Shown in pieces: positions 53,153 to 62,409 of a stretch of DNA of 64,000 nt. Under the pieces are notes generated by a model. The model was given only the letters and a program-made list of their open reading frames with translations. It made no database searches and was not told the origin of the DNA. Every line of letters begins with the position of its first letter. Within the stretch, counting starts at the first letter, position 1. Made by a program: the position numbers and the translations under genes. The stretch covers positions 1,488,001 to 1,552,000 of the forward strand of contig NZ_JHZZ01000001.1 of assembly GCF_000687935.1 (NCBI RefSeq), given 5' to 3'. This DNA comes from Polaribacter sp. Hel_I_88. Lineage in GTDB: Bacteria > Bacteroidota > Bacteroidia > Flavobacteriales > Flavobacteriaceae.

Positions 53153-54892
53153 CTAAAGATGTGTGATTTTATCTTCGCCAAACCAATTAACTAATGTTTC
53201 GAGAGCTTTAATGCTTAGTCGCTGAGTAAATAATAGTGTTAAATTCTTTATAGGTCGAGAGCAAGCAACATAAAAGAGATTACGGTTACGTATATAGAAA
53301 TCCTCTTGACCTAAATGATTACTATTTTCCGGATTACTTAATCCTAAGAATTTGTCCCAATCATATTGATTCCACCCTCTGCCAAAAACAACAAGAACGT
53401 TTTCAAACTCATCTCCTTTAACACCATGCTGAGTGCTAAATGGAGTGTAACCAGATATGAATTTAGATAATGCTCGAACTTGAGAATATTCAATAACTTT
53501 TAGCTTCCTCAACTCTTTTTGAGACGATGAAAGTTCATTTTCATTTTCTATATCAATATTTAATTCTTCTTCTCTTCTCAAGATGCCTGAATCAATAATT
53601 GGTTTTCCCTTTAACATGATATGTTTAACAACATCTTCAACACTCCCATTATCACAGATTTGAAATAGTTCAGTTAATGAATCATTCCAATCTTTTTTAT
53701 CTGAAATTGTCTTTATATGAGGAAATTTTCTTCCCAGAAGTTTAAACATTTCACCGTATTTGCCTTGTTCAAATAATTCTCTCAAGGGTTCAATAACATC
53801 AAGGAAGTAAGCAATATGTTTATCCTGTTTCTTTATAAAAGAATCATTATATCTGAATGCAGAAACAATATCTTCATAACCTTGTTCAATACCCAAAACT
53901 CGGTGCGTTAACATCAAAGTTTTAGTATTCTCATTATCAAATGTCCAGCCTTCATCGGATTTAAGAATTTCGCGTACTTTATTTAAGTTGATGCTAGCTT
54001 GATTGCTTGGAAGTGCACCTTGCCAATGGTTTCTCGTTTCCCATCCACCAGTCCAATTATTTGAAGTATATACACGAATTGAACCAGAGCTTTGAGGTTC
54101 TACTACTTCTTGCTGAAGGTTAGGTCTAATCTTGTTGAGTGTTTCAACAATGTTTTTTTCTGATCGAAAATTCGACTGTTTTTTTACCACCTCCAAAGAC
54201 GAATCATTTATCTCTCCACATCCATCACCATAGATTTTTTGCCAACTGTCCCCAAAAAAACCAATAAGTATTTCTGTTTCACTTTTCACAATATTCTCTA
54301 AAATAGAATCCACTAATTGCTCATTGGTATCTTGATACTCATCTATTAATATGATGGGAAAAATACTTGATAAATATTTTAGAAACTTCTTATTTTTCAG
54401 AAATTCAATTGTAAAATTAATAACATCATCATGATGAATTTTTAAAATAAAATCTTCTTTTTTTCTATATCCGAAATCGTATTCAATATTGAAATCATTA
54501 ATATTTTGATCTTCTTCAAGTAATTCAATTAATTTTTCATTAGTTAATACTAATTTCCGCAATTCACTTTGAAACTTACTTAAAATCATCCAACAGAACG
54601 AATGGATAGTTCCACTGAATAAAGCAGGGTGATTATTTTGGGTAGATGTAAAATTATCAGCAGCAATATTAGTATAGGTAATACACGCAACTTGCTGAGC
54701 GCTACGTTGCATGAATATTCCCTGATCATCTAAAATATAGGAAAGTGATTTATTTAGTGAATAGGTTTTTCCTGCTCCAGCACCTGCTTCTAGAATAAAA
54801 GATTTCTTATCTCTAATACAAGTGTATATTTTCTCTAATGATTGTAATGCAGCAATTTCTGCAGGGCTAGTATTAGTCATTTTTCTCTTCAA
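53153..54892 (-). CDS. UvrD/PcrA-family helicase (Gabija GajB-like)
   Basis: A 579-residue superfamily 1 helicase: Walker A ILEAGAGAGKTYSLNKSL near residue 38, ITYTNIAADNF (Ia), FPIILIDEYQDTNEQLVDSI (II), GFFGDSWQKIYG (III), LSTQHGVKGDEFENVLVVFG (V) and YVACSRPIKNLTLLFTQ (VI). Longer than typical GajB (about 490). It overlaps the OLD nuclease gene by 20 bp; the OLD-plus-helicase pair is the hallmark of Gabija-like phage defence. The assignment rests on gene pairing, not on a search. Confidence 0.82.
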   Translation of the reverse strand: MKRKMTNTSPAEIAALQSLEKIYTCIRDKKSFILEAGAGAGKTYSLNKSLSYILDDQGIFMQRSAQQVACITYTNIAADNFTSTQNNHPALFSGTIHSFCWMILSKFQSELRKLVLTNEKLIELLEEDQNINDFNIEYDFGYRKKEDFILKIHHDDVINFTIEFLKNKKFLKYLSSIFPIILIDEYQDTNEQLVDSILENIVKSETEILIGFFGDSWQKIYGDGCGEINDSSLEVVKKQSNFRSEKNIVETLNKIRPNLQQEVVEPQSSGSIRVYTSNNWTGGWETRNHWQGALPSNQASINLNKVREILKSDEGWTFDNENTKTLMLTHRVLGIEQGYEDIVSAFRYNDSFIKKQDKHIAYFLDVIEPLRELFEQGKYGEMFKLLGRKFPHIKTISDKKDWNDSLTELFQICDNGSVEDVVKHIMLKGKPIIDSGILRREEELNIDIENENELSSSQKELRKLKVIEYSQVRALSKFISGYTPFSTQHGVKGDEFENVLVVFGRGWNQYDWDKFLGLSNPENSNHLGQEDFYIRNRNLFYVACSRPIKNLTLLFTQRLSIKALETLVNWFGEDKITHL

Positions 54893-56900
54893 TACTATGG
54901 TTTGTTAATGATTTCACATTTTGGTTAGCCAACCATATAATTCCTTCTTCCATGTATTTGGGAACTATCCAATCAGTATCTTCAATTGAATGCTTCAAGG
55001 CAAAATCACTTTTCTTAAAAGTTTTGGCTAATTCTGAAGCCTCAATTTCAAGCTCTTCAATATTTGATCCTGTAAGTGAAAATTTATCGCTATTTGCAAG
55101 AATGAAAGATTCTTCTAAGCTTCTTCCCGTTGGAGAATCTTCTTCTTGAGCAATTTGAAAAGCCAACCGTTTTTTCCCAATAATTTTCTGTGAATCATCC
55201 AATTGTAGAAGTTCAGTAATAGTAATATTACCCTCACGCTCACTATCCAAGAGTTGTGCCCATGTATTGATTCCTGTATTACTCGTAAACTCTCCCTTAG
55301 AGACCATACAAGCATTATTACGATTATTAACTCCTTTTTTGACAGAATCGATATCAGTAATGATAAGACTCGGGATTTCCAAAAAATCTAACAACGGAAA
55401 AAAAAGATGAGAGTATGCTCCTCCAACCTCCATAATAGCTGTGTATTGCGAAGATAAATTTCTTTCAAATTCATTAGCTTCTTCAATTTTTTGTATCATC
55501 AATGGCAGAAATAATCTTTCCGCTGTTCCCTCTATTAGAATGACTTTATCAGCAAAAAATAAATCACAATTAGTTAATGTTAAATACTTATGCAAAAAAT
55601 CTTCATTTTTACGCTCTAAGTTTTTTGCTAAATTCTTTAGATCTTTAATTTTTGATTCTTGAGTATCTATCGATTCGTTTGAATTTTGTGTAAGGAAATA
55701 TTGAATGTCCTTAAAATTTGCTCTATTGGCTATGTGAGAAGAATGAGTAGTAAGTACAAATTGAATGGGCCATGGGCGACCTTCATTAAAAGATTTAGAA
55801 AATGTTTTTACGATATTCTTTAACTGATCTGTAAATACTTCTTGCATTTGGGGATGTAAGTGAGCCTCTGGTTCTTCAATAAAAATTACATGAACTCCAG
55901 GTTCCGTAGGGCTGTTTTTATATCCCTTAAAGTAATCATAGATTTGGAGTAATATATAAATCAAATTCCTTGAACCTAATCCGTTGTAGTTTTCAGGTAA
56001 ATCGATACCTCGAGAGCCGGCGTAATTCACGCTTGTATGACCACTTAGAAGTCTTTTTGCATCCAATGTCGTCTTTGTTATTAAATTAGGGTCTGAAAGA
56101 CCTGGGTAGCCAAACATATTAAATGTTGGAAAGAGCTTCCCTAACTCCTCTTTAAAGGCACCATCTAAAGTTTCCTGTATATGTTCGACGGATTTTTCAA
56201 TCTTCTCAATAATACTTTTTTCATCTAAATCTTCTGAACCCTCAGTATTAATAAAAAGTTTCTCTAGAATTGAAGCTAATATTCCACGCTTATCGCTCAA
56301 GGTATCATCATTCAATCCTCTTTGAGCATTTACAAATCCACATCGTAGAAGTGATTTTAATTGTGAGAATTCAACGGAGCGAAAGTTATCTTCATCATTT
56401 ACATCTATACAGACAAGATCAAACACAAAATTTTCTCTAATTAAGTTATTCAAATTGCTATTAAATTCAAATTCATCAATTGTAGTATCAATATCATTGA
56501 ATATATGTTCAATTCGATCACTTTTTATATGGTATTGGGCGGAAATTTTTGCCTCAAAACACTCTGGATTGAGATCAATAATAAACGGGCTCAAGGAGCC
56601 TAGATTATGATCTTGAGTATAATCAATGATAAATTGAATTTGAATATTGGGTACTAAATTTAAGTATTCTTTCTTTTCCTTGAATAATTGGAAAGCTTTC
56701 CAAAAATTATATACACTTTCAAGTGAAAAGTCTTCTGCCCTAAATAGCGGTTTATCACTTAATAGTCTGCTAAAAAGTTCAGTTAAAGAAGTTTTTCCGC
56801 TGTTATTACGGCCTACAACGACAGTCAATTCATCACTCAAATTAATATTCACTTCTTTAAGTAATCTAAAATTTTTAATTTTAATAGTTGTTAGTTTCAT
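54873..56900 (-). CDS. OLD-family ATPase/TOPRIM nuclease (Gabija GajA-like)
   Basis: A 675-residue class 2 OLD protein. The N-terminal ABC ATPase has IKIKNFRLLKEV, Walker A VVVGRNNSGKTSLTE (residues 27-41), a central region and Walker B VIFIEEPEAHLHPQMQEV near 345; the C-terminal TOPRIM nuclease has KVILIEGTAERLFLPLM near 455 and SLIITDIDSV near 515 with the Glu and DxD acids. In Gabija, GajA nicks DNA when nucleotide levels fall. It is the first gene of the pair and sits between two tyrosine recombinases. Confidence 0.85.
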   Translation of the reverse strand: MKLTTIKIKNFRLLKEVNINLSDELTVVVGRNNSGKTSLTELFSRLLSDKPLFRAEDFSLESVYNFWKAFQLFKEKKEYLNLVPNIQIQFIIDYTQDHNLGSLSPFIIDLNPECFEAKISAQYHIKSDRIEHIFNDIDTTIDEFEFNSNLNNLIRENFVFDLVCIDVNDEDNFRSVEFSQLKSLLRCGFVNAQRGLNDDTLSDKRGILASILEKLFINTEGSEDLDEKSIIEKIEKSVEHIQETLDGAFKEELGKLFPTFNMFGYPGLSDPNLITKTTLDAKRLLSGHTSVNYAGSRGIDLPENYNGLGSRNLIYILLQIYDYFKGYKNSPTEPGVHVIFIEEPEAHLHPQMQEVFTDQLKNIVKTFSKSFNEGRPWPIQFVLTTHSSHIANRANFKDIQYFLTQNSNESIDTQESKIKDLKNLAKNLERKNEDFLHKYLTLTNCDLFFADKVILIEGTAERLFLPLMIQKIEEANEFERNLSSQYTAIMEVGGAYSHLFFPLLDFLEIPSLIITDIDSVKKGVNNRNNACMVSKGEFTSNTGINTWAQLLDSEREGNITITELLQLDDSQKIIGKKRLAFQIAQEEDSPTGRSLEESFILANSDKFSLTGSNIEELEIEASELAKTFKKSDFALKHSIEDTDWIVPKYMEEGIIWLANQNVKSLTNHSIEEKND

Positions 56901-57027
56901 ACTGCTTAAATGATAGCTTAAATATTTGAAACAAAATAGTGTTTTTTTTAAAGTTAATTTAATAAACTTCTTACTAATTGTTTAAATGTAAAGAGTATGA
57001 AGAGTAAAGGATATCGGACAATACAAT

Positions 57028-58050
57028 TTACAGAAGGCTATCGATGTGTGATCGAGCATCTTCTGTTTTGATAGAACGTAAATAACGCTCTGTCATTTGT
57101 GTCGTAGCATGTCCCAACAAGTTTTTAATATTGATGATGGCTGTGCCTTGAGTGGCTAAATTACAAGCAAACGTATGTCGGAACTGATGCAGATGAAAGT
57201 TTACACCTGATAAACGTTTGTATTTTTTCACCCAATACTTCATTCCCTGTCGTGTCAATGGCGCATCTCTTTTGATAGAAACAAATAGATATTCCGAAGT
57301 TGTATTTTTTGATGCTCGAGTTTGGAGGTAAAATTTTAAAGCGGTTCTTAAGGAATAATGAAGAGGAATATACCTGCTTTTTTTGGACTTGGAGGTATCG
57401 CTGTTGATGAAAAGGGTTTTTTGTATAAAATCCACATCTTGGACTCGAAGCCCTAATAGTTCTCCTTTGCGTATTCCTGAATATTGAAGCGTTTTAATGA
57501 TGGCAAGGTCTCTTTTTAATTGCTCATCATTATCCGTATTATGAAGTGCAATGGATGCTATAATTTTAGAGACTAGAGCATTACTTAATGCTTTCTCATC
57601 ATTATATTTGGGGTTTGGTGGTTTGATGATTTTAGAGGTCAACGAGCCCTTTTCAACCAAATCATTCATTTCTAACCAATTAAAAAACACCTGGAGTTTG
57701 TTGAAATAGGTTCTAATGGTAGATACTCTAATTTCCCGATTATTTCTTTTGGCTCGTTTTCCCAATCTTTTAAAAAATTCATGGACCAAATAAGGATGTA
57801 AGTCCAATGGAGTGGTGATTTCAGGCATCACTTTTAAAAAGTTTTTCATCACATCTCGATAACTATTCATCGTGTGTGAACTCAATCGCTTGGTATACTC
57901 ACATTCTGATAAGTATTGGTCAAAACAATCTCTGATGTGGCAAGTAGAGGTAATCATATCTCTATCTAAACAGAAGGCATTTAAATCTCTAGTTGTGCTT
58001 TTTGGTATGGACCTTTGATACCAATTGGCATTACTCCAAAAACCATACAA
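57028..58050 (-). CDS. Second tyrosine recombinase/integrase
   Basis: A protein of up to 340 residues. The N-terminal core-binding domain (FDQYLSECEYTKRLSSHTMNSY) is followed by the catalytic residues: Arg in QYSGIRKGELLGLRV, HLHQFRHTFACNLA, and LLGHATTQMTERYLRS with the Tyr. The first ATG at 58050 leaves only 19 bp to the divergent VirD4-like gene; the ATG at 57957 (MITSTCHIRD) is more plausible and gives 309 residues and a 112-bp promoter region. It is paralogous to the recombinase at 51741. Confidence 0.88.
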   Translation of the reverse strand: MYGFWSNANWYQRSIPKSTTRDLNAFCLDRDMITSTCHIRDCFDQYLSECEYTKRLSSHTMNSYRDVMKNFLKVMPEITTPLDLHPYLVHEFFKRLGKRAKRNNREIRVSTIRTYFNKLQVFFNWLEMNDLVEKGSLTSKIIKPPNPKYNDEKALSNALVSKIIASIALHNTDNDEQLKRDLAIIKTLQYSGIRKGELLGLRVQDVDFIQKTLFINSDTSKSKKSRYIPLHYSLRTALKFYLQTRASKNTTSEYLFVSIKRDAPLTRQGMKYWVKKYKRLSGVNFHLHQFRHTFACNLATQGTAIINIKNLLGHATTQMTERYLRSIKTEDARSHIDSLL

Positions 58051-58069
58051 ATTACAGTAGTATTTTGGT

Positions 58070-59260
58070 ATGCCTCATCGATATGAACCTTATATCTCTT
58101 ATTTTGCTCAAACTGATTTTCGCGACCAAAAAGATGTTTTTGGTATCTATCAACATGATCGTTATGTGGGCATGTACCTCTTAGGTAAGACAGGCGCTGG
58201 AAAAACAAATGTATTGGAAGTGCTGATTCATCAAGATATTTTGCATTCTAGAGGTTTGGCGCTTTTTGATGTGAGTGGTGATTTGGTAAAAAAAGTGCAT
58301 CAAAGCATTCCCAAAAACCGTCAAAAAGATTGTGTGTATTTGGATACTTCCAACCCTAATCTCACATGGGGTTACAATCCCCTGCGCAAAGTAGCTTACC
58401 AACACCGTCATTTGATTGCGTCTCACATCATCGAAACCTTTCAAAAAATTTGGGGACAGCAGGCCTGGGGAATCAAACTAGAACATATTCTACGTAATGT
58501 ATTTATGACGTTGTTGGATCAGGAAAAAGCCACCTTTTCGGACGTGACTCGTTTGCTTGTGGATGAAACATTTCGATTACAATGCCAACAACATATTGTT
58601 GCCAAGGAAGTCAAGCAATTCTGGACACACCAATTCCCTAAATACTCTAAGTCAGATGTTTTGCCTGTTTTGAATAAAATAGGTAGTTTTTTGGCTATCC
58701 CAATGGTGAAAAAGATATTGGTCGACAATACGCAACAACTCTCTATCCAATCGATTATCGATTCAGAAAAAATCTTCTTAATTAATTTATCCAAAGGAAC
58801 TTTGGGTGTTGATGCGGCTCATCTACTAGGCTCCTTGCTTTTAAATTCTTTATCCGCAGCAGGATTTCATAGGTCTTTAATTGAGGAAGAAAACCGAAAA
58901 CCTTTCTTTATCTATTTAGATGAGTTTCACAATTTCACGACTCTATCACTTGTGAATATGTTTGCAGAACTGAGAAAATTTAAAATAGGGTTTATCGTGG
59001 CACACCAGTATTTGAATCAGCTTCCTGTAAAGATTAAAGAAGCTGTTTTAGGGAACATCGGAACCCTAATTTGTTTTAGAATTTCCTATGCAGATGCCAA
59101 ATACATGGCGCAAGAATTCTACCCAATCTTTTCAGCCAGTGACTTTATCGGGCTTGAGAATTTTCATATCTATTTGAAGCTGATGATCAACGGAAAACCT
59201 TCCCAACCGTTCTCTGCTAAAACCATTACCAAGAATTGGTTCAAAAAACCAAAAGGCTGA
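58070..59260 (+). CDS. VirD4/TraG-like conjugation-type ATPase
   Basis: A 396-residue P-loop ATPase: Walker A GKTGAGKTNVLEVL near residue 40, then ALFDVSGDLVKK, and Walker B PFFIYLDEFHNFTT near 280, followed by AELRKFKIGFIVAHQYLNQL, a TraG/HerA-type feature. Relatives couple DNA to conjugation channels. No transmembrane helices or other type IV secretion genes are in view, so this may be a stand-alone ATPase of a non-conjugative element. It starts a rightward gene block. Confidence 0.8.
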   Translation: MPHRYEPYISYFAQTDFRDQKDVFGIYQHDRYVGMYLLGKTGAGKTNVLEVLIHQDILHSRGLALFDVSGDLVKKVHQSIPKNRQKDCVYLDTSNPNLTWGYNPLRKVAYQHRHLIASHIIETFQKIWGQQAWGIKLEHILRNVFMTLLDQEKATFSDVTRLLVDETFRLQCQQHIVAKEVKQFWTHQFPKYSKSDVLPVLNKIGSFLAIPMVKKILVDNTQQLSIQSIIDSEKIFLINLSKGTLGVDAAHLLGSLLLNSLSAAGFHRSLIEEENRKPFFIYLDEFHNFTTLSLVNMFAELRKFKIGFIVAHQYLNQLPVKIKEAVLGNIGTLICFRISYADAKYMAQEFYPIFSASDFIGLENFHIYLKLMINGKPSQPFSAKTITKNWFKKPKG

Positions 59261-59358
59261 ACTCCGCTGTTTTTTGTTTTTCAAGCATACTGTTTTCAAA
59301 CATTGCAAATCTATTTTTTAACAAAAGCAGCTGCTAATTCACCTTAAAATTAATACGT

Positions 59359-59826
59359 ATGAAATCAACACATGTATCAACTCAATTGATGAGTTGCAAT
59401 GAAGTAGAACTTCATTACAAACGCCCTTTATTTTCTTCCATGAGAAGCATTACTTCTTCTCAGGATGCAAATGAGATTCTAAGAGATTATATCCATCCTT
59501 ATGTATTGGATGTAAAAGAATTCTTTTGGACCATTTTCTTATCTAGAGCCAATGGAGTCCTTGCAATTTCAACCATTGGGTCAGGAGATATTTCTGGAGT
59601 AATGGTCAATATTCGAGAGATTTTACAGCTGACTTTACTTACAAATGCTTCTCATTTGATTGTGGCACATAACCACCCTTCTGGAAAATTAGTTCCTTCT
59701 GAGAGAGATCGTAAAATCACCAAAAAATTACAACAAGGGTTGCTCTTATTTGATGCCAAGCTATTGGATCATTTGATTTTAACCTCTGAGAACTTTTTCT
59801 CTTTTGCAGACAATGGAGAGCTCTAA
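59359..59826 (+). CDS. radC: RadC-family (JAB/MPN) protein
   Basis: A 155-residue protein of the RadC family with the JAMM metal motif HLIVAHNHPSGKLVPSERDRKIT (His-x-His ... Ser ... Asp, parts shown) near residue 105 and the end LDHLILTSENFFSFADNG. RadC-like proteins are frequent in mobile elements, and their role in DNA repair has been questioned. It lacks the N-terminal helix-hairpin-helix of chromosomal RadC. It precedes the Dam-type gene by 85 bp. Confidence 0.88.
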   Translation: MKSTHVSTQLMSCNEVELHYKRPLFSSMRSITSSQDANEILRDYIHPYVLDVKEFFWTIFLSRANGVLAISTIGSGDISGVMVNIREILQLTLLTNASHLIVAHNHPSGKLVPSERDRKITKKLQQGLLLFDAKLLDHLILTSENFFSFADNGEL

Positions 59827-59911
59827 CAACCCATTTAAAATTTGAAAATTACGAATTCCCTTTGGGTGCAATTCGTAATTCTTCTTTATCCATCTTTAAC
59901 CATCCACTGAT

Positions 59912-60715
59912 ATGTCAAAAACCCCAATTTCTTATTATGGAGGCAAACAAAACATGGTCACCACCATATTGCCACTCATTCCCAAACATCGAATCTATAC
60001 AGAAGCCTTTTTTGGAGGTGGTGCTGTCTTTTTTGCAAAAGAACAAAGCGAATCAGAAACCATCAATGATATCCACAATATGGTCGTTAACTTTTATCAG
60101 GTAATTCAAACCAATTTTGAGGATTTAAAAGCCAAAGTCGAGGCGACCTTATTTTCAAGAGCGAGTTACAAAGTGGCATTGACCGTTTATAAAATGCCAC
60201 ACTTGTTTAGCAAACTTCAACAAGCTTGGGCCTTTTATATCGGAACTAATATGGGGTTTTCCTGTCAGATTGGTTCTTGGGGTTATGATAAATATGGAAA
60301 ACAGGTGCTGAAACTCAATAACAAAAAAATAAAATTTAACGAAGAAATCTATCAGCGTTTAGAGCATGTACAGATTGAACATAATGATGCCAATAAAGTC
60401 ATTAAAAGCAGAGACAATCCAGATGCTTTTCATTATGTAGATCCTCCTTATTTCAATTCCTGTCAATCTTTTTATAGTGGCTATACTGAGCAGGACTTTA
60501 GAGAACTTCTTGACACCTTATCGAATATCAAAGGAAAATTTCTACTGAGTAGCTACCCTTCTGAAATTCTTGATACCTACACTAAACAAAATGGCTGGCA
60601 CACCAAAACCTTTGACAAACCTCTGTCTGCTAAAAAAGGAGTGGCTGGAAAATCAAGGGGTCGAAAAACGGAGGTTTTAACAGCTAATTACCCTATTTCA
60701 GGCGAAACACTCTAA
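59912..60715 (+). CDS. Dam-type adenine DNA methyltransferase (D12 class)
   Basis: A 267-residue N6-adenine methyltransferase. It has the D12-class start SYYGGKQNMV, then YTEAFFGGGAVFF (SAM site), and the catalytic FHYVDPPYFNSCQSFY (DPPY, near residue 170). Probably a solitary methylase of a mobile element rather than part of a restriction system, because no endonuclease gene is adjacent. The recognition sequence is unknown. Likely cotranscribed with the following small genes. Confidence 0.9.
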   Translation: MSKTPISYYGGKQNMVTTILPLIPKHRIYTEAFFGGGAVFFAKEQSESETINDIHNMVVNFYQVIQTNFEDLKAKVEATLFSRASYKVALTVYKMPHLFSKLQQAWAFYIGTNMGFSCQIGSWGYDKYGKQVLKLNNKKIKFNEEIYQRLEHVQIEHNDANKVIKSRDNPDAFHYVDPPYFNSCQSFYSGYTEQDFRELLDTLSNIKGKFLLSSYPSEILDTYTKQNGWHTKTFDKPLSAKKGVAGKSRGRKTEVLTANYPISGETL

Positions 60716-60787
60716 AAATAGGAAAGGAGCTAGTCTCAAAATAGAAAAAAGAATACAAAAAAAGCATTAAATCTAAAACAATTAAAT

Positions 60788-60991
60788 ATGAAACAAATCG
60801 TCAACAAAATGATTGACCTCGACCTTAGAGGTTTTAAAGGAACTACTACAACACTGTTAGGTCTCTTTAAGCATATCGCTAAAAGAGAATCTTGGAGTGA
60901 TGATGAGATTCAGTATGTAATTACTGAAGCTAAAAAACACAATGATCAAGACCATTTGGTTGAAACTATTCGTGAATACTGTAAATATTAA
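60788..60991 (+). CDS. Small protein, paralog 1
   Basis: A 67-residue protein that resembles the next gene product: shared pattern near the middle (LFKHIAKRESWSDDEIQYVITEAK against IFRRQAKKEGWSSEEIELVMDEAK, in parts), and an ending with a short acidic-aromatic tail (VETIREYCKY). It is helical and soluble by appearance. No known family is recognised; such pairs recur in Bacteroidetes mobile elements by my impression. Confidence 0.65.
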   Translation: MKQIVNKMIDLDLRGFKGTTTTLLGLFKHIAKRESWSDDEIQYVITEAKKHNDQDHLVETIREYCKY

Positions 60992-61008
60992 TTTAAACAT
61001 TAAAAACA

Positions 61009-61224
61009 ATGAAAAAAGTAATTGAAAAAACTGTTAATCTCAACTTGGTTGGTGTTGATGGAAATGCCTTTATGGTTATGGGAATCTTTAGACGACAAGC
61101 TAAAAAAGAAGGATGGAGTTCTGAGGAAATAGAACTAGTAATGGATGAAGCTAAAAGTGGCGATTATGTTCACTTATTAGCGACCATTGAAAACCATTGT
61201 GAACCTAAAGACGAAGAAGAATGA
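61009..61224 (+). CDS. Small protein, paralog 2
   Basis: A 71-residue paralog of the preceding product, 17 bp behind it, with GIFRRQAKKEGWSSEEIELV and a tail ATIENHCEPKDEEE. It overlaps the next gene by 4 bp (ATGA), so it is translationally coupled. Function is unknown. Confidence 0.65.
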   Translation: MKKVIEKTVNLNLVGVDGNAFMVMGIFRRQAKKEGWSSEEIELVMDEAKSGDYVHLLATIENHCEPKDEEE

Positions 61225-61820
61225 AATTAAGAACCTATAAACAAATTTTGTTTTTCCTTAGTAGACTAGAATTCTTTTTAGAGTCTGAAAAACAAGCAAA
61301 GCCTTCACCTGAATTAGTGAAGCTTCAAACGGATAGTGAATTACGAGAAATGATTCACTGGCTGTATCGTGATGTGTGGAGTAAAAACGCACTTGGGTTT
61401 ATGCAACGCTCAAAACTTTTAGAGTTAATCAATGGTGATTATGGCATTCTGCTCTGGACGATTCATCGTTTAGAAAAACAAATGATAGATACACCAAGCA
61501 TTGCTCAAGAAGATATTGATGCTTTTTTCCAAAGAACCCAAAACGAAATCCATTATTTAGCTTCAAAACCTGTTGAGGAATGGGACGAATATGATACTTC
61601 CAATTATCGCAGTTTGCTGGTTAAAACAGGAATGACCAAAAAAGTCTTTGCCATATTTACCAGTGATGTTTTGGTTGAAGATGTGTATGCGGTTACGACA
61701 AAGCCGTCTTACTTTTTTGATACTAAGGAGGAAGCAGAAGCTGAAATAGACAACATCCTTATTGAAAAGAAATTTACTCGAGATGAACTCGTGGTGCATA
61801 GCCTTTGGCTACTTACTTAA
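61221..61820 (+). CDS. Hypothetical protein (199 residues)
   Basis: An acidic, mostly helical-looking protein (LEFFLESEKQAKPSPEL, IHWLYRDVWSKNALGFM, DYGILLWTIHRLEKQM) with a C-terminal part KVFAIFTSDVLVEDVYAVTTK and EEAEAEIDNILIEKKF that may be a small beta domain. No recognised motif. It is in an operon with the preceding genes. Confidence 0.6.
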   Translation: MKLRTYKQILFFLSRLEFFLESEKQAKPSPELVKLQTDSELREMIHWLYRDVWSKNALGFMQRSKLLELINGDYGILLWTIHRLEKQMIDTPSIAQEDIDAFFQRTQNEIHYLASKPVEEWDEYDTSNYRSLLVKTGMTKKVFAIFTSDVLVEDVYAVTTKPSYFFDTKEEAEAEIDNILIEKKFTRDELVVHSLWLLT

Positions 61821-61851
61821 AACTAAATATTAATTTTAAAATTGAATAAAT

Positions 61852-62409
61852 ATGAATGCAACTATCGTAGATGTTTTAATAGAAAACATCAAAACAGACC
61901 AAAGTCTTCTGGAACAAACAGAAGCACAAATTGAAACTGCAAAAGAAAATAAGAAAAACGTAGTAGATCGTCTAAAAGATTATAGACGTGATATTACTGT
62001 TCTCTTGAAATATGCAGATGATGAACAACGCAAGCGTATTGAGGAACTTGGTTTTGATTTTTCGGAATCAGAAAGAGGTCTCAATCCTGTAGCATCCTTA
62101 GTAATGGATATTATTATGAAAGCTAAAGACAATCAGCTTACCAATGAGCAATTGTATGAGGCTTATGTAAAATCCTTTAAGAATAAAGGTGATGCGTTTA
62201 ATTATACTGAGTTTAATATTAAATGTCGTTCTCTGTTTAATACGCAACGCTTACTTCGTAAAAAAGGGACAGATCCAAAATCTTCAAGGGATGATATTGT
62301 TTCTTTAAATGGACGTGTACTTCCTAAAGAAGATGATACAGCAACTTCAAAAGTTGAAAATGCAAAGAAATCAAATTCTAACGCTAAAAAGCCTGCTCAT
62401 GAAAAATGA
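61852..62409 (+). CDS. Hypothetical protein with N-terminal coiled coil
   Basis: A 185-residue protein. Residues 10-65 (LLEQTEAQIETAKENKKNV, LKDYRRDITVLLKYAD) look like a coiled coil, a middle region ASLVMDIIMKAKDNQLTNEQLYEAYVK resembles a small helical DNA-binding fold, and the tail is low-complexity with many Ser, Lys and Asn. It overlaps the next gene by 11 bp. A nucleic-acid-binding role is a guess. Confidence 0.58.
   Translation: MNATIVDVLIENIKTDQSLLEQTEAQIETAKENKKNVVDRLKDYRRDITVLLKYADDEQRKRIEELGFDFSESERGLNPVASLVMDIIMKAKDNQLTNEQLYEAYVKSFKNKGDAFNYTEFNIKCRSLFNTQRLLRKKGTDPKSSRDDIVSLNGRVLPKEDDTATSKVENAKKSNSNAKKPAHEK

Noticed and set aside
53153..56900. Ordinary RecF/UvrD DNA repair genes
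   Set aside because: The TOPRIM domain at the C-terminus of the ATPase, the overlapping gene pair and the recombinases on both sides fit a defence cassette better.
62309..62398. Extended N-terminus of the 146-residue protein
   Set aside because: It would overlap the preceding gene by 100 bp and gives an unlikely translation; the ATG at 62399 gives the usual short overlap.
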